From Talpa occidentalis (lineage: Eukaryota > Chordata > Mammalia > Eulipotyphla > Talpidae), in the NCBI RefSeq assembly GCF_014898055.3, contig NW_023602073.1, positions 80,146,678 through 80,210,677 of the forward strand: a DNA stretch of 64,000 nt, read 5' to 3'. Positions 13,094 through 25,094 of the stretch are shown here, one piece after another. Within the stretch, counting starts at the first letter, position 1. The number at the start of each line of letters is the position of its first letter. The position numbers were made by a program, and so were the translations under genes. Below the pieces are notes generated by a model, which saw only the letters and a list, made by a program, of their open reading frames with translations, did not search any database and was not told where the DNA came from.

Positions 13094-13357
13094 TGTAAAG
13101 ATTTATTTATTTATGCATACAAGAGCTGGGGTACAGGCCAAAGATGCGGGGGCTGAGAGAATTCACCAGAGACACAGTGGGGAACAGAACAGGCAGACTG
13201 ACTGAAATACACTGCTGATTGGAGCAGCGGGCGAGACAGAAGTCTGATGCGCCATGTAGGTTTCCCTCTGGCTGGCTGGGGATCGAACTCATGCTGCAGA
13301 GGCTGCAGATTGCTTCATAGTGCGGTGCTTAACCCCTTGCACTACCAGGGATGCCCC
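13094..13357 (-). mobile_element. SINE type B, first of three serial insertions
   Basis: Reverse copy flanked by GTAGTTCTTATTTTTTT (13078 onward) and GTAGTTCTTATTTTTTTT (13358 onward). The head end is the decayed CACTACCAGGGATGCCCC. Confidence 0.9.
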
Positions 13358-13369
13358 GTAGTTCTTATT

Positions 13370-13637
13370 TTTTTTTAAGATTTATTTTTTATGCATATAA
13401 GATCCTGGGTAAAGGACAGAGGGTTGGGGGGAGGGTGGTGTGAGGGTTCACCAGAGACAGAGTGGGGAACAGAACAGGCTGATTGACTGAAATACACTGC
13501 TGAGGGGAGCAGCGGGCAAGGCAGGAGAGGTCTGCTGTGCCATGTGGGTAACTCCATGGCCAGGGATCGAACTTGTGCTGCAGTGGCTGTGGATAGCTTC
13601 ATAGGTTGTCTTAACCCTTGCACCTCCAGGGAGACCC
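13370..13637 (-). mobile_element. SINE type B, second of three serial insertions
   Basis: Reverse copy whose T-rich tail begins inside the repeated target GTAGTTCTTATTTTTT. It ends at CACCTCCAGGGAGACCC and is followed by ATGCAGTTCTTTTT, a slightly changed third copy of the target. The body carries an expanded GGTTGGGGGGAGGGTGG stretch (13420-13440). Confidence 0.9.
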
Positions 13638-13649
13638 TTTTTATGCAGT

Positions 13650-13942
13650 TCTTTTTTTTTTTTTTTAAGATTTTTATTTATTTATTTATTTGTTTATTTA
13701 TACAAACACTGGGTACAATCAGAAGCACAGGAGGGTGAGAGAATTCACCAGAGCCAGAGCGGGGAGCAGAGCAGGCAGAAGGACCTAAGCACACTGCTGA
13801 GGGGAGCAGTGGGTGGCAGGAGAGGTCTGCGCGCCATGTGGGAGACCATGGCCCAGGAGTAGCCGGGGATCGAACCGGTGCTGCAGAGGCTGCGGGCAGC
13901 TTCGCAACCCAGCACTCAAGCACTGCACCACCGGGGAGGCCC
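13650..13942 (-). mobile_element. SINE type A, third of three serial insertions
   Basis: Reverse copy with an expanded ATTT tail (13672-13702), the type A end CAAACACTGGGTACAATCAG, and the head end CACCACCGGGGAGGCCC at 13926-13942. The original target TATATGTAGTTCTTA continues at 13943-13957. Confidence 0.9.
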
Positions 13943-14358
13943 TATATGTAGTTCTTAACACATGTTACCAAAATAATACTTGTTGGGACATCTTCTGTCT
14001 TCCCTTTTATTGAAAAGCTAATCTTTATAATTGTTCTATCATAAAGAAGGAACAGTGCATGCTCTTTTCTTTAGTCGTTTTATGTTCAAAAGCATGGTGG
14101 AAAAGTTATATGGATAACTTTGCAACACTACAACTCTATGGGTAGTGAAATGACAAAATAGCTGAAGACTATTAAGTTAAAGTTGGAAGACAAATCCTTC
14201 TCAGCATTTTAGTTATGGATATTAACTCCCTGAAATATTTAGTATGGGTTTGACAGCACACTAACACTCCAGGAACTCTTATCTCCTTTGTCTGAGATCA
14301 TTGACTTCCTGGTTAACTGATCTCAAGCTGTAATTCAGTTTGAGTGTGACTTTTGTAG

Positions 14359-14427
14359 GAACCTGGACAAGGAATATGATGGTGATGATGAATCTCCCGG
14401 GAAGGTGAAAGACTCGAACACCACTGA
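14359..14427 (+). other. Exon-like segment flanked by splice-site-like motifs (unassigned)
   Basis: A 69 bp stretch follows TGACTTTTGTAG (acceptor-like, AG at 14357-14358; TTAACTGAT about 50 bp upstream could be a branch point). It is followed by GTAAGG at 14428 (donor-like). In the frame starting at 14360 it has 22 stop-free codons giving an acidic, hydrophilic peptide with DKEYDGDDESPGK near the start and KDSNTTE at the end; if not spliced, TAA follows directly after GAG. It also has two CpGs, uncommon for this region. I do not recognise the protein. Chance is a real alternative because the polypyrimidine tract is weak and the segment short. Confidence 0.2.
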
Positions 14428-15191
14428 GTAAGGAAAAGTCCTTATAAATAATTACTGAAGTAAAAACTTCTGAAGAGAAACAGTAGTGTAATTCCACAAT
14501 AACAACATATTGCAACATATTGCATTTTATTTTCACAGAAAGATAAATAACATTTGTTTGGTAAATATTTTTAAAGAACCCTCTTTTCAAAGTATTACCT
14601 ATGTGTTGGGGAAAACAGATAAATTGGAAAGATTGCATTGTATCAATTTAGTATTTGATCTATTTTCGTTTCATTTTTACAAAGGATTTTCTCTACCAAG
14701 CAATATAATATTATAGATATTTGTGCATTATCACAAAAACTAATTTTACAATATAGAAAATGTTGTAGAAATAGAAATATGTATCTTATTCTCTGCCTCC
14801 AGTTCCTCACCAGACCTCCCAAAACACTTATATTTTCCTCATGGGAGCATCTGATATGGAGTATATAATAACCTAGAATTTACAGGATAGGAATTTTTTT
14901 TTTTTTTGATATTTGTTTGTTTGTTTTAATAAGGTAAGCTACGGAATGGGGACTGGTTATAAGAAATACCAAGATTGGGTCTTTCACCCCACGTTCCTTA
15001 TTTAGAGTGAGGACAGGGGTTGAGCATGGTGGTCATAATTGTTCATACTTCTATAATAAAGTTTCCATAAAAATCTCAGTATTTCTGAGTTTGTGGCACT
15101 TGAACACATGTACATACTGAGAGGGTGGTGCAATTCAGTGGTCATATTCTTTGGATTATCTTCCCTAATAGTGTCCTAAAGAATTGTTTGG

Positions 15192-15700
15192 TGTGGGAAA
15201 AATCTCCATCTATTTGGTTACTATTACTTTAGCCAGTTCCTAAATCTTCTTTGGCTCACTCAACTTTAGCCAGCTTCTAAATCTTGTCCTAGGCCTACTT
15301 AAGCACTTCCTTATAAAATGCAAGTTTAGCAAGAACTCTGCTAAGTCTATTTAACCAAAACACCCCATTCTGGATCATCCTGATGCCTGGTCATGTGCCA
15401 GAGCTTTCACCATTTTCCAAGTGATATCTGATCACCCTGGCCTGTCTTTAAAAGGATCTTGTAAGGTCAGTTTAGCCAGAATCCCCCTTATTTCTGTTTC
15501 CTTTTACTAATTTTCCATTTATTGATGCCCACCTATTTCCCTGGCTACAAATTCCCACTTGCCTATGAGAGTTTAGTCTTATCTCTCCATCCTGTAGAAT
15601 CTTATTGCAGGGGCCCTAATACCTACCTCCAAAGTCATGAATAGTCTTCTTTACCATCTTTAACAAGTGTCACTGTTAATAAATAATATTTTCTTTAACA
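15192..15700 (+). mobile_element. Candidate solo LTR (ERV-like), diverged
   Basis: The block is LTR-like: it begins near TGTGGGAAAAATC, has repeated CTTTAGCCAG motifs in the first part, TATTTCCCTGG/CTACAAATTCC in the middle, and a polyadenylation signal in GTTAATAAATAATATT close to the end TTCTTTAACA. A TG...CA boundary is plausible. I see no convincing target duplication, so ends are approximate. Confidence 0.45.
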
Positions 15701-15971
15701 CCAGAAGTGTCGGCAATGAAATGTTCTGAGTAGTCAAGAAAAAGCACAAGAGAACTTTTCCTTTGCAAACTTTCATAGATGACTCGTTTTAAAAAAAAAA
15801 AAAGAATTAAATGTCAATATTTTTTTCTGTATGTTTAAGACTATACACATATGGCAAGTAAGTCATAAAGGTATTACAATTAAAGTTTTATTTTATCTGC
15901 TTCAATGAAATCTAGGCATTCAGAAATAATTTGAAATATATAGGAATTATCATTGAAAAAAAGTTGATGTA

Positions 15972-16290
15972 GGGCCTCCCCGGTGGCGCAGCGATTGAGC
16001 GCTGGGTTGCGAAGCTGCCCACGGCCTCTGTGGCGCTGGTTCGATCCCCGGCTGCTCCCCGGCCACCAGAGGAGGGTTCCACATGGCGCGCAGACCTCTC
16101 CTGCCGCCCGCTGCTCCCCTCAGCAGTGTACTTCGGTCCTTCTGCCTGCTCTGCTCCCCGCTCTGGCTCTGGTGAATTCTCTCACCCTCCCGCGCTTCTG
16201 ACTGTACCCAGTGCATGTATAAACAAAACAAACAAACAAATAAAATAAATAAATAAATAATAAAACATGCTTCTATAAAAAAAAAAAAAA
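15972..16290 (+). mobile_element. SINE type A with unusual 3' extension
   Basis: Full-length copy with a near-consensus head. After the usual AAATAAATAAATAA tail it continues with an extra ACATGCTTCTATAAAA segment before the final poly(A). A 17 bp TSD, GAAAAAAAGTTGATGTA, is seen at 15955-15971 and 16291-16307. The same extension occurs in the copy at 37.78 kb. Confidence 0.95.
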
Positions 16291-16758
16291 GAAAAAAAGT
16301 TGATGTATTTCACACATAGTAAACATGAAAAAAGTAAATTTCAAACTGTTACAGCTGGGTTGATGGTAGGGTGCATGCCTGATACTGTCATTAAACAACT
16401 GACATAGAAGCATTTATTTCTGCCCTGTAGGAGAGACTTTTATCCATGTAACCTCTAAGCAATTTTCTTCCCACAACTCAACTCAGATCCCTCCAACTAC
16501 TGCCATCAACAACAAAAACAAGATACAGGGCAGAAATTTTGAGCACAAACAACAAATTCACTCCTGCACATCCAGGAGCTGCTGGCAAGATTTTGATGAA
16601 TATACTCGAGGAGGGCAAAAATAATATATTTGCATTGCATGGGTCTTTTCAGAATCAATTTTGGAAAAGCAGTAGGCAGAAATTTGAAGCCTGTTTAATG
16701 AGGACTTCATTTTAAATTTTGTTAAAGAATAAAAAATTGACTTTAAAAAAATAAAATA

Positions 16759-17027
16759 GGGCCTCCCCTGGTGGCACAGCAGATGAGCGCTGGGCTGTGA
16801 ATCTGCCCACAGCCTCTGCAGCACGGGTTCCATCCCTGGCCGCCGGCGAGGGTCCCACATGGTGCAACAGACCTCTCCTGCCACGCCGGCTGCTCCCCTC
16901 AGCAGTGTGTTTCGTCGGTCTGCCTGTTCTGTTCCCCGCTCTGGCTCTGGTGAATTCTCTCACCCTCCCGTGCTTCTGACTGTACCCAGTACTTGTATAA
17001 TAAATAAATAAATCTTAAAAAAAAAAT
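16759..17027 (+). mobile_element. SINE type A, full length
   Basis: The head GGGCCTCCCCTGGTGGCACA and the tail TAATAAATAAATAAATCTTA are both present. The flanks are TTTAAAAAAATAAAATA before and TTTAAAATATAATAAAATA after, a TSD-like pair blurred by low complexity. The B box is decayed (GGTTCCATCCC). Confidence 0.9.
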
Positions 17028-17635
17028 TTAAAATATAATAAAATAAAATAAAATAATGTCTCCTATGATTGGAGAGAATAATATACACAATGTACAAAAA
17101 CTCCATTAGGACCTAAAAAAAAAAAATCATTCTGTAGACAAATGTCAGATGATATGAACTAACATAGGAAGAGAAAATAAACATTCAAGGTGTTAACCAT
17201 GTAAGTAATAAAAAAACTGAGATTAAAAAAAATCTTGAGATATAAATTTATACCAGTTAAAAATTACTATATTTAAAAAAAAGCAAACAATGGATAGTAA
17301 GCATTGGGAGATTTTTGGGAACTGAAAATGCTCATACCCTATTGGGGAGAGGATAAATGGGTGCAGCCACTGTGCTGTATGTCAGAGAACATCTAAGAGG
17401 ACTTGAAACATCTGTAATGTGTGAACAATTTTATGTTTGCAGATATATGACCTACACAAATATTTACACATATGAATAGATAACTTTACTATAGATGTCT
17501 ATTTCATGACTTTTTGTAAAAAGAAACTGAAAAAAAATTAAAAAATACATCTTATGGGCTACAGATAAAGAGACTTGTATTAATAGACAAAATTATCATC
17601 CAGCAGTTAAAATAAGTAAATGGAATTCTTATCAA

Positions 17636-17722
17636 TGTATGTATGTATATGTATATATATACACACACATATATATACACATACATATACATACATACAT
17701 AATCACACAGACATATATATAT
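17636..17722. repeat. TA/CA/GTAT microsatellite
   Basis: Mixed (TG/TA)n, (CA)n and (CATA)n runs, for example TATATATACACACACATATA, with no coding content beyond a low-complexity frame. Confidence 0.8.
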
Positions 17723-17899
17723 ACAGACAAAGTAGGTGGGACAATAGGAATTATATTATAAAGCTAAATATAAACTTAAAAACATCTAAAAATATTTCAT
17801 ATAATTAACGACAATAACAATATATTTGAAGAGAGTGATATAAATGGAGTAGGTAATGAGAATGGACATTAATTTTGATGCAATCCAATATATTTCTCT

Positions 17900-18335
17900 T
17901 TTATTACCTGTAACTTTTTTCACATCTAAGAAATCATTATCAAATCAATGCTCAAAATTTTGCCATTTTGTTCTGTGTATTTCATAGATTATGTTTTTAC
18001 ATTTTAGTATTTAATCCATTTTGAGTTTTTTTCCTTAGTGTATTTGAGCATTCTTTTGCATGTGAATATCTATCCTTTCTAACACCATTTGTTGAAAAGA
18101 CCTTCTTTTCACGTTGAATGCTCTTGTCACCCTTACTGAAAATCATTTGAACATTTACGTGAACATTATTTTTAGGCTCTCTGTTATACTCTTTTTGTCT
18201 GTATATCTACCCTTTTGCAAATCCCTTAGGGTTTGACTACTATAACTTTATAGTAAGTTTTGAAATCAAGAAGCCTAAGTCCTTCAACTTTGTTCTTTTT
18301 CAAGGTTACTTTGGTTATCTGGGTTCTCTTATGTC
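17900..18335 (-). mobile_element. L1 ORF2 fragment, antisense
   Basis: Antisense L1 landmarks occur in order: 'TTCTAACACCATTTGTTGAA', 'AGACCTTCTTTTC', 'TTTGACTACTATAACTTTAT', 'GTAAGTTTTGAAATCAAGAA' and 'TTCTTTTTCAAGGTTACTTT'. Stops and indels are frequent. Confidence 0.75.
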
Positions 18336-18339
18336 CCTA

Positions 18340-20840
18340 AGAGGATGAGTATTTCCTTTTCAGCAAAGTTTTCATGACTTACTCAAAAATATATAAAAAA
18401 CAAATCAAGCTCTTTAAGAATATTTTTGGGACATGGAACTGCAGAACCCTTTTAAAAATCATAATAAAAGAAAGAAGAAAGTTGACTAGGCATGTTAGAT
18501 TTGCAGTAAAGCAGATGAGAAATTGTGAAATAAAATGCATTTTAGTTTATAAATTCTAAAAAAAATATCTTTTCTTCTTTACTGTATATGCTCTGTGGAT
18601 ATGACAATTTGAAGTTTTGTTATGGTTGAATTCATAAAATTTATGATGTTGACCTGAAGTACTTTAAAATGTAGACCCTTCTTTTTGATAACTAGATCAT
18701 ATTTTACGTGGTACATTTGAGCAAATAAATATACAGAACTCAGCATACCCTAGCAATTACCACCCTTTCTAGTAGCATACATTTTCCACTTCTCTTGTAT
18801 TCTTTGTCATTGAGTAATATAATTACTATACTGGATGTCCTCTATTTTCTGAAAAGTTATTATTCATCTCCTGCTTTGCAATAGAGTGAGAAATATGTTG
18901 GTGCATTGAAAAATGCTCAGTATAAAATGAATATATCCAAGCTAGTTTATTTTTAAAAGCAAGTAAAAATATTTCTGCAATAGTATCACTTCAACCTTTA
19001 TGAGTTAGCCTGAACTGATTACACAGATGGTTATCTTTTCATTATAAAAATAAAGAGAATTAATAAGCAAACTAAAAATTAGGAACAGGAAAATGTAAAG
19101 TTCAGTATGTCCATGAAGTTTAAGTCTGTGTATATAATTTAATAGCTCTGTATAAGCTTGTAATAATTCTAATAGGTATCATTTTAATAATTTTCTTGAG
19201 AAAGTTTAGTTTCTGTGACTTGTGAACTTGACATATTTACTCTTGTTCCTTTTCTGGACACTCATAGTTAGACATATATTAAAAAGTAACTTTATTAAAT
19301 TAAAAATTCAGCCAATATGTTTTTAAACCATTTGAGACAGATGAAATATTAATAAATACTTAACAGTTATTTTCTCAAATTTTTTTTGAAATTTACTATC
19401 TCCTAGAAAATAAGATGAAGTGGTTGGCCTATTGTATCTAATGCACAGATCAAATTGTCTCTCAACTCTTCTGTGACAATTTTTTGTATCATTCTGTGAC
19501 CAATGTTTTGTATCATTTATGGAACTTACATACTCAAGCAACCACATTTGATTGCCTTGTTTTGGGGGAGGTAAATTGTATGAAATTTAGACATCTTGTT
19601 ATTACATTAATGCTTCAGTTTAATACAAAATGAGCTAACTTATTGACTTGAAAATGTACATAAATAATTAAAAATGATATCCAAATTTGCAAAGTCATCT
19701 TCTGCAGTGCAACCATTTTGAAATGTCTATTTTTGAAATGAACATTTTCTTGCAGAAGACCAGATCAGGTCTCTAATGGGAAAATATAATTCTGGAAGAA
19801 TCATTTAGCTCTTAAGGGGATATGGGATTTATCTAAGCTCTAACTAGGAAAGATCATAATCAAAAGAAAGAAATACATCATTTCAGCATGACTGGAAGGC
19901 AAAAGAGATCTTTGAACTAGAAACCAAATATAATCTAAACCAATTACCTGCCTTTACAAATGTAGCTAGACAGGATTGTCCATAAATGGCTTAGAGATGC
20001 AAGATGTAAAATTAACCATACTGTGTTTTCCCAGTTTCTCCCACACATTTTTATCAAATCAAGCAAGTCATAAATGAAAATATATAAGGTATATATATTA
20101 ACATATAAATAAAAATTTTACATATGTGTGTGATTTATAAGTAATGTCTTTATATTTATCTGCGTTATATATATATTCACAAATATATATATATATTTTG
20201 ACAAATATATATACACTTATGAATGTTCAGTTACTTGATTAGAATCAACTTCACAAGCACCTGTGATAAGGATTTAAAAATCACAAGGAGTGTATTCACT
20301 TTATTCTGCCTTGATGACATGGAACTGATGACAGTTACAGACCTTCTAGTGGTGAATGAGTTTATGATGCATTTGTGTGTATATTTGTGGTATCTAGATT
20401 AATTTTGAGGTAAACGGAATGAAAACTTAAAACTAGTTCCTACTGCTTTAGTGAAAAAATGATTGCTTATTCCACTAGTCATAGTAGTTGTAAGAGAACA
20501 GGGTCCAAATTGGGCTACCTATTTAAAAGCCTACATTTTGAAACATATTAAAAGTCTAAATTTTTCAAGAACACAGACTACTTGCAAGTCTGGCCTGTGT
20601 AGCACTTTCCCATTGTGGAAATAAATTATGAAAAGTAAATTACAGTATAATAGGAGGACAAATGTTAGCAAATTAATATTAGTTGAAATTTATAGAAATT
20701 CTTCCTATAGGCCTCAAAGTAAGTCTGCCCATAATTGATTTCTCATTTGCAAACTTGCAAATAAACATTATGACACTAATAAACAATATGATTATGTTGG
20801 TATTGTGTCCTTTAAGTTAGAAGGGTTTTCAAAAAGACTC
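18340..20840. other. No gene recognised; AT-rich, one TA microsatellite
   Basis: I see no coding exon, SINE or LTR. A TATATA/AATATATATA-rich patch lies at about 20083-20215. The remainder is unassigned. Confidence 0.45.
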
Positions 20841-20853
20841 CCTGCCCATCTTT

Positions 20854-21164
20854 TTTTTTTTTTTAAGGCCAATTTATTATTTATTTATTTTATTTTATTT
20901 TTAAAGATTCATTTATTTATTTTATACAAGAACCAGTGTACAGGCCAGATGCGCGAGAGGGTGAGAGGATTCACCAGAGACAGAGCGGGGAACAGAACAG
21001 GCAGACTGACAAAATACACTGCTGAGGGGAGCAGCGGGCGCTCAGGAGAGGTCTGCGGTGCCAGAGGGACCCTCACCTGCTGGCCGGGATCCAACCAGCG
21101 CTGCTGAGGCTGTAGACAGCTTCACAGCGTGGTGCTCAACTGCCTGCACCACGAGGGGAGGCCT
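20854..21164 (-). mobile_element. SINE type B with elongated tail
   Basis: Reverse copy with TSD CCTGCCCATCTTT at 20841-20853 and (T)CCTGCCCATCTTT ending at 21180. The tail is unusually long and mixed (about 60 bp of T, TTTA and TTTTA repeats, with an AAGGCCAA interruption). The head ends at CGAGGGGAGGCC. CpG content is still high, so the copy may be fairly young. Confidence 0.9.
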
Positions 21165-21180
21165 TATCCTGCCCATCTTT

Positions 21181-21410
21181 CCACGGCCTCAACTTGCCCA
21201 TGTTTGGATGTGGTTATATACAGTGCAATGCCCTGTGCTCTCCTCCCTTGATTTGGTATATGAATTAAGTTGTGTGGATCTGTCTTGTTCACCTGGACTC
21301 TACCAGGGTCTTAATAAAAGTTAGCCCTGATGTCCTTTTTCTCATTCACTACAATTCCTAAATTTCCACATTGGAGAAATGTTGCAGGTGTGGTCTATGT
21401 AGTTCCAAAC
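21181..21410 (+). mobile_element. Possible LTR 3' fragment
   Basis: The block has GGTTATATACAGTGC (TATA-like), a promoter-proximal-looking CTCTCCTCCC, and a polyadenylation-type CTTAATAAAAGTTAG near 21312. This order suggests U3-R-U5, but no TG/CA ends or target duplication are visible. It could equally be unique sequence. Confidence 0.25.
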
Positions 21411-21479
21411 TAGGGACAATCTCTATGAGTAGCGGCACATTGTTATTATTGCAAACCTACCTTTAAAATGCAACATGTG

Positions 21480-21758
21480 GGGCCTCCCTGGTGGCACAGG
21501 GGCTAAGTCTCAGCTCAATCAGTCTAGTACCAGCCACTGCAGCATGAGTTCGATCCCCAGCCAGGGACCAGACCCACATGGCACAGCAGACCTCTCTTGT
21601 CTGGCCTGCTGCACCCCTCAATGTGTTTCAGTATGTCTGCTTGTTCTGCTTCCCTGTCTGTCTCTGATGAATCCTCACACCATCACCACATCCACACCCC
21701 CTGCACCTCTTGCTTACACCCCAGTTATTTTATGCATAAATGAAAATAAATCTTTAAA
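21480..21758 (+). mobile_element. SINE type B, diverged
   Basis: The head is altered (GGGGCTAAGTCTCAGCTCAA) but the B box (GAGTTCGATCCCCAG) and body remain. The tail is TATGCATAAATGAAAATAAA. TSD AAAATGCAACATGTG at 21465-21479 matches AAAATGCCACATGTG at 21759-21773 with one change. Confidence 0.9.
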
Positions 21759-22143
21759 AAAATGCCACATGTGTACCATGGTCTTATTTATTAGCATTAT
21801 TGCTGCTAGATATATACACAGTATTATTCTTTCAAATTTTATCAACTTAGGAATTTAAAGTCAACATATGTCATTTTAAACACACTGAAATTAGTGCATG
21901 GATTAAATTAAAGATGGATTAAACATCATTGAAACTAATTAAAACTAACATTTTGAAGAAATTAAATGCATGGGTGTGTATATGTATGTGTGTGCTGGTG
22001 TTTAGTAATAAAACGTTGCATTTTTAAAGTTTTTTTAATTTCAAAAAGTCCTCTGAGAGAAAAAGATTAAGTAAAGTAGCTTGCATTCCTCCAAAATTTA
22101 CATTTTGATATCATTCTTAAAACAGCAAACTTGAATTCATCTG

Positions 22144-22554
22144 TGTAGGGTAAATGGTTTTTCAGACTTTTCTGCTCTCCCACCATTAGGATTGCCCTGC
22201 CTGATAGGGCACTTGCAGATGTAACATTGTTGTGTCGTTTACTCCTATGGGCCACCAGAGGAGTATTGAGATAGTCATCAAGAGAAGCAGAAGCTGGAGA
22301 GAGACAGGAGAGAGAAGGATAGAAAGAAAGCTAGAAGAAGGAGAAAGAAGCCCAGGGTGAAGACTTGCTGGGGGCTTGGAGGCCTGCTAGCCTCCTAGCC
22401 CCCAGGCACCCCTGCCTGCTGTGTACCTGTTTTCCACACTGCATGTAAAGCTCAATAAAAGCCTGAGAAAGCCACCGAGGACAACAGGACTCTCCTTTAC
22501 CTGATGTGCTCGTATCATAGATAAACCTGCTCTGTGTCCCTTCCTGCCCCTGCA
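22144..22554 (+). mobile_element. Solo LTR, family C, with 5 bp TSD
   Basis: A 411 bp LTR opens with TGTAGGGTAAATGG and ends with CTGCCCCTGCA (a canonical TG...CA). It has a purine-rich GAGA/GAAG tract in the middle and the polyadenylation signal CTCAATAAAAGCCTG. Direct repeats ATCTG sit immediately outside (22139-22143 and 22555-22559). A second, opposite-orientation copy is at 55960-56395. There is no internal sequence, so this is a recombined solo LTR. A 5 bp duplication fits ERV-L/MaLR-type and some class I elements. Confidence 0.85.
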
Positions 22555-22559
22555 ATCTG

Positions 22560-25090
22560 TGTCTTTAAATAACCTATATAGCATCAAAAAATGATAAGAT
22601 TTTGGAGTCTTTCCTGAAAATTCTTCATTATTTGCAATTGTATCCTCCATTTTCAGCATATAATTCATAGTAATACTATATAATACATATATTTTTTCTC
22701 GTAGTTACATTGTTAAATAGACCACATCATTTAGTATATTATGAATACAATGTTTATAATTTCCAAACATTCTGCTACTATTATACAAAACTTAAATTGA
22801 AAGATGTGCTTATGTGTATTTTAGTAGGTTGCCACTAATTTTATTTATTGCTTTTCTAATATTAAAAATTACTATATCATTATAGAATTGAGATGTCTAC
22901 ATCTATATATTTGTCTGTTTATAATGTGCTTAATTCTCATCTAGACTTTCATATAAGATCTCTTTATTCTCCTCAATTGATTCTTGCAATATTCCAAACC
23001 CCATCAAAAACCACATTGAATTAAGATTGAAAGAAATCACTACAGATCAATTTGTCACTAAAATGTATTCTGTGATAAAAGTAAATCATTCTTAAGATAA
23101 TAACCATAGTTAGGAAGCATACTTGAGAAAATAAAGAACTATTCCATTTTTCCTTTCAAAGTTTGAATCAAAGCTAAACATCTTCTGAAATACTAGGCAT
23201 TCTGCCAGAACTCTGCAGGGGACGTCTTCTGCAGTTAGTATCACACACAAATGACCACTTTCTTACATAGCACTTTAAACTTTCATCCTAAAAATAATGA
23301 TATTAGCTCAGTCAATGAATTTCTACTTGTTCTTTTAATCATTCTGACCTCTCTTTTGAAAAAAGCAAACAGAAAATGCACATGGTTTTCAAGTATTTAA
23401 TGAGTGTCTCTACAATGAAATTTTCACATTAATTGCTTTAGAGCATTACTATGACTTGTATGTAGAAACATACATATGAAGAAGAAATCGATTTCTAATT
23501 AAGCAGTCCATAATAAGTTTGTCTGCCAGATGTGAATTAGTCTTACGGCCATTTATAAAGAGATGTTGTTGAGGGATATTTATGGTATAGTCTCACTAGT
23601 TACGGAATTATTTAGCAAAGTTCTGGCACAATTACTCTACTATGAGCAAATGTATTGCTGTTTTGCTTATTTGCTTGCTTTTGGAGACGTTAACAACTAT
23701 GTCGGTGTATGTATTAATGGTTTAGCCCTTAGGAGCAATTGTAATCAAAAAAATTCAGAGCAGGAGATCAAGGACAATAGTGTATATCTACTGTGAAAGG
23801 AAATTTCAGGCATGTAGGAAATTTCAAAATATTTAAAGGTAAGCATTAGGACACCTAATAGGTAGTTAATTTGACTATCGTTTCCATTTTTTTCCACACC
23901 TAAAAAGAACATTATAAACTTGGAAAAATGTCATAGTGCTCTGTGCGCAATAATGTAAAAAGTATCTGGTATATTATCTCCAAAGTTCTTTTTCAATAGC
24001 CTGCTCTTGATAGCTTTAATTTTACCTTTTGGAAGTTTTTTCTTTCTACCCATTAAATTATCCTGTGCCCACTGCTGGACAGGTTTTAAAGAAGAAAACA
24101 ATATTGTGAAGAATAAAAGAATAAATAGCAACTCAATGTGGAATGAATTAATTTGTTATTAGGGAAATTTTAAGAGCAACATGAGACTATTTGGATAGTT
24201 AATCATGAAAAGAGGGTGAAGGGAGTAAATTACAAAATAACTAGATACAGAAACTTAACGAAAACCATACCTATTTAAAAATTTTGCCTGAAGCACTCTT
24301 CACAAATGAATGATGACATCCATTAGTGGAAAATTATTTTAATACTTTTCTATAAACTGTTAAGTCTATTTACCTTGCATTAATGTAGTTCAAAACATCC
24401 AGGTTTTACTAAATGTTGATTCATTGATTGATAGAAAACATTAAAACCCCCATATTGTTCATACCTTGATTAGTTCATCAAACAAATAGTTTTAACAGCC
24501 TAATTTTATATTTACAAACTTCATTGGGTATATGATAAAGATACATATAGTAAAATTTAGTAGAGTAATACATGTAATATGAATTTAAATTGTTTTAAAT
24601 AATCCACACAATAAATGGACTTTTGCAAAATTCAATGACTACAAATTAAAATTTAATTTAAATTACAAATTGTTCTGATAGATTAGATAGGTAGATAGAT
24701 TATAGATAGATGGATATAGAGATGATACAGATAGAGATAAATTTTAGAAATTATTTCCTTGATATTTTAGAGAAGCAAGTAATCTATTAGAAGTATAATG
24801 TTAACTCTTAATGAATAAAACAGCAAAGATAAAAGTTACATAGTTAAATATACTAATATATTCTTTAATTTTCTATTGCTTACTTAATCTTTTTCTAAAT
24901 TATATGTTGACCCACATTCCATTTCATTTGCTTAAGGAGTCACCATGAATATACATAAAACTTAAAGGCCTAATCTTGCCTAATTCCTGATTTTAGATGA
25001 AAATATCATATTTAAATCCATTGAATATGATGTTAACTGTGGGCTTTTCATATATGGACTTTAATGTGAATTTAATAGGTTGAGATAAAC
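22560..25090. other. No gene recognised; short GATA microsatellite
   Basis: AT-rich sequence without a recognisable repeat family apart from an imperfect (GATA)n run at about 24683-24740. Reading frames here are short and featureless. Confidence 0.45.
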
Positions 25091-25094
25091 TCAT

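Noticed and set aside
13078..13957. Regularly spaced direct repeats, CRISPR-like at first sight
   Set aside because: The repeated units are SINEs of about 270 bp and the short repeats are target-site duplications. The DNA is mammalian.
14279..14638. A 119-codon minus-strand frame overlapping the exon-like segment
   Set aside because: The peptide is a patchwork of hydrophobic residues typical of AT-rich chance frames, with no domain or signal pattern, and nothing supports transcription on that strand.
15192..15700. A 4-5 bp target duplication around the candidate LTR
   Set aside because: I tried several TG/CA boundary choices and none gave matching flanks, so the entry is kept only as a candidate with approximate ends.
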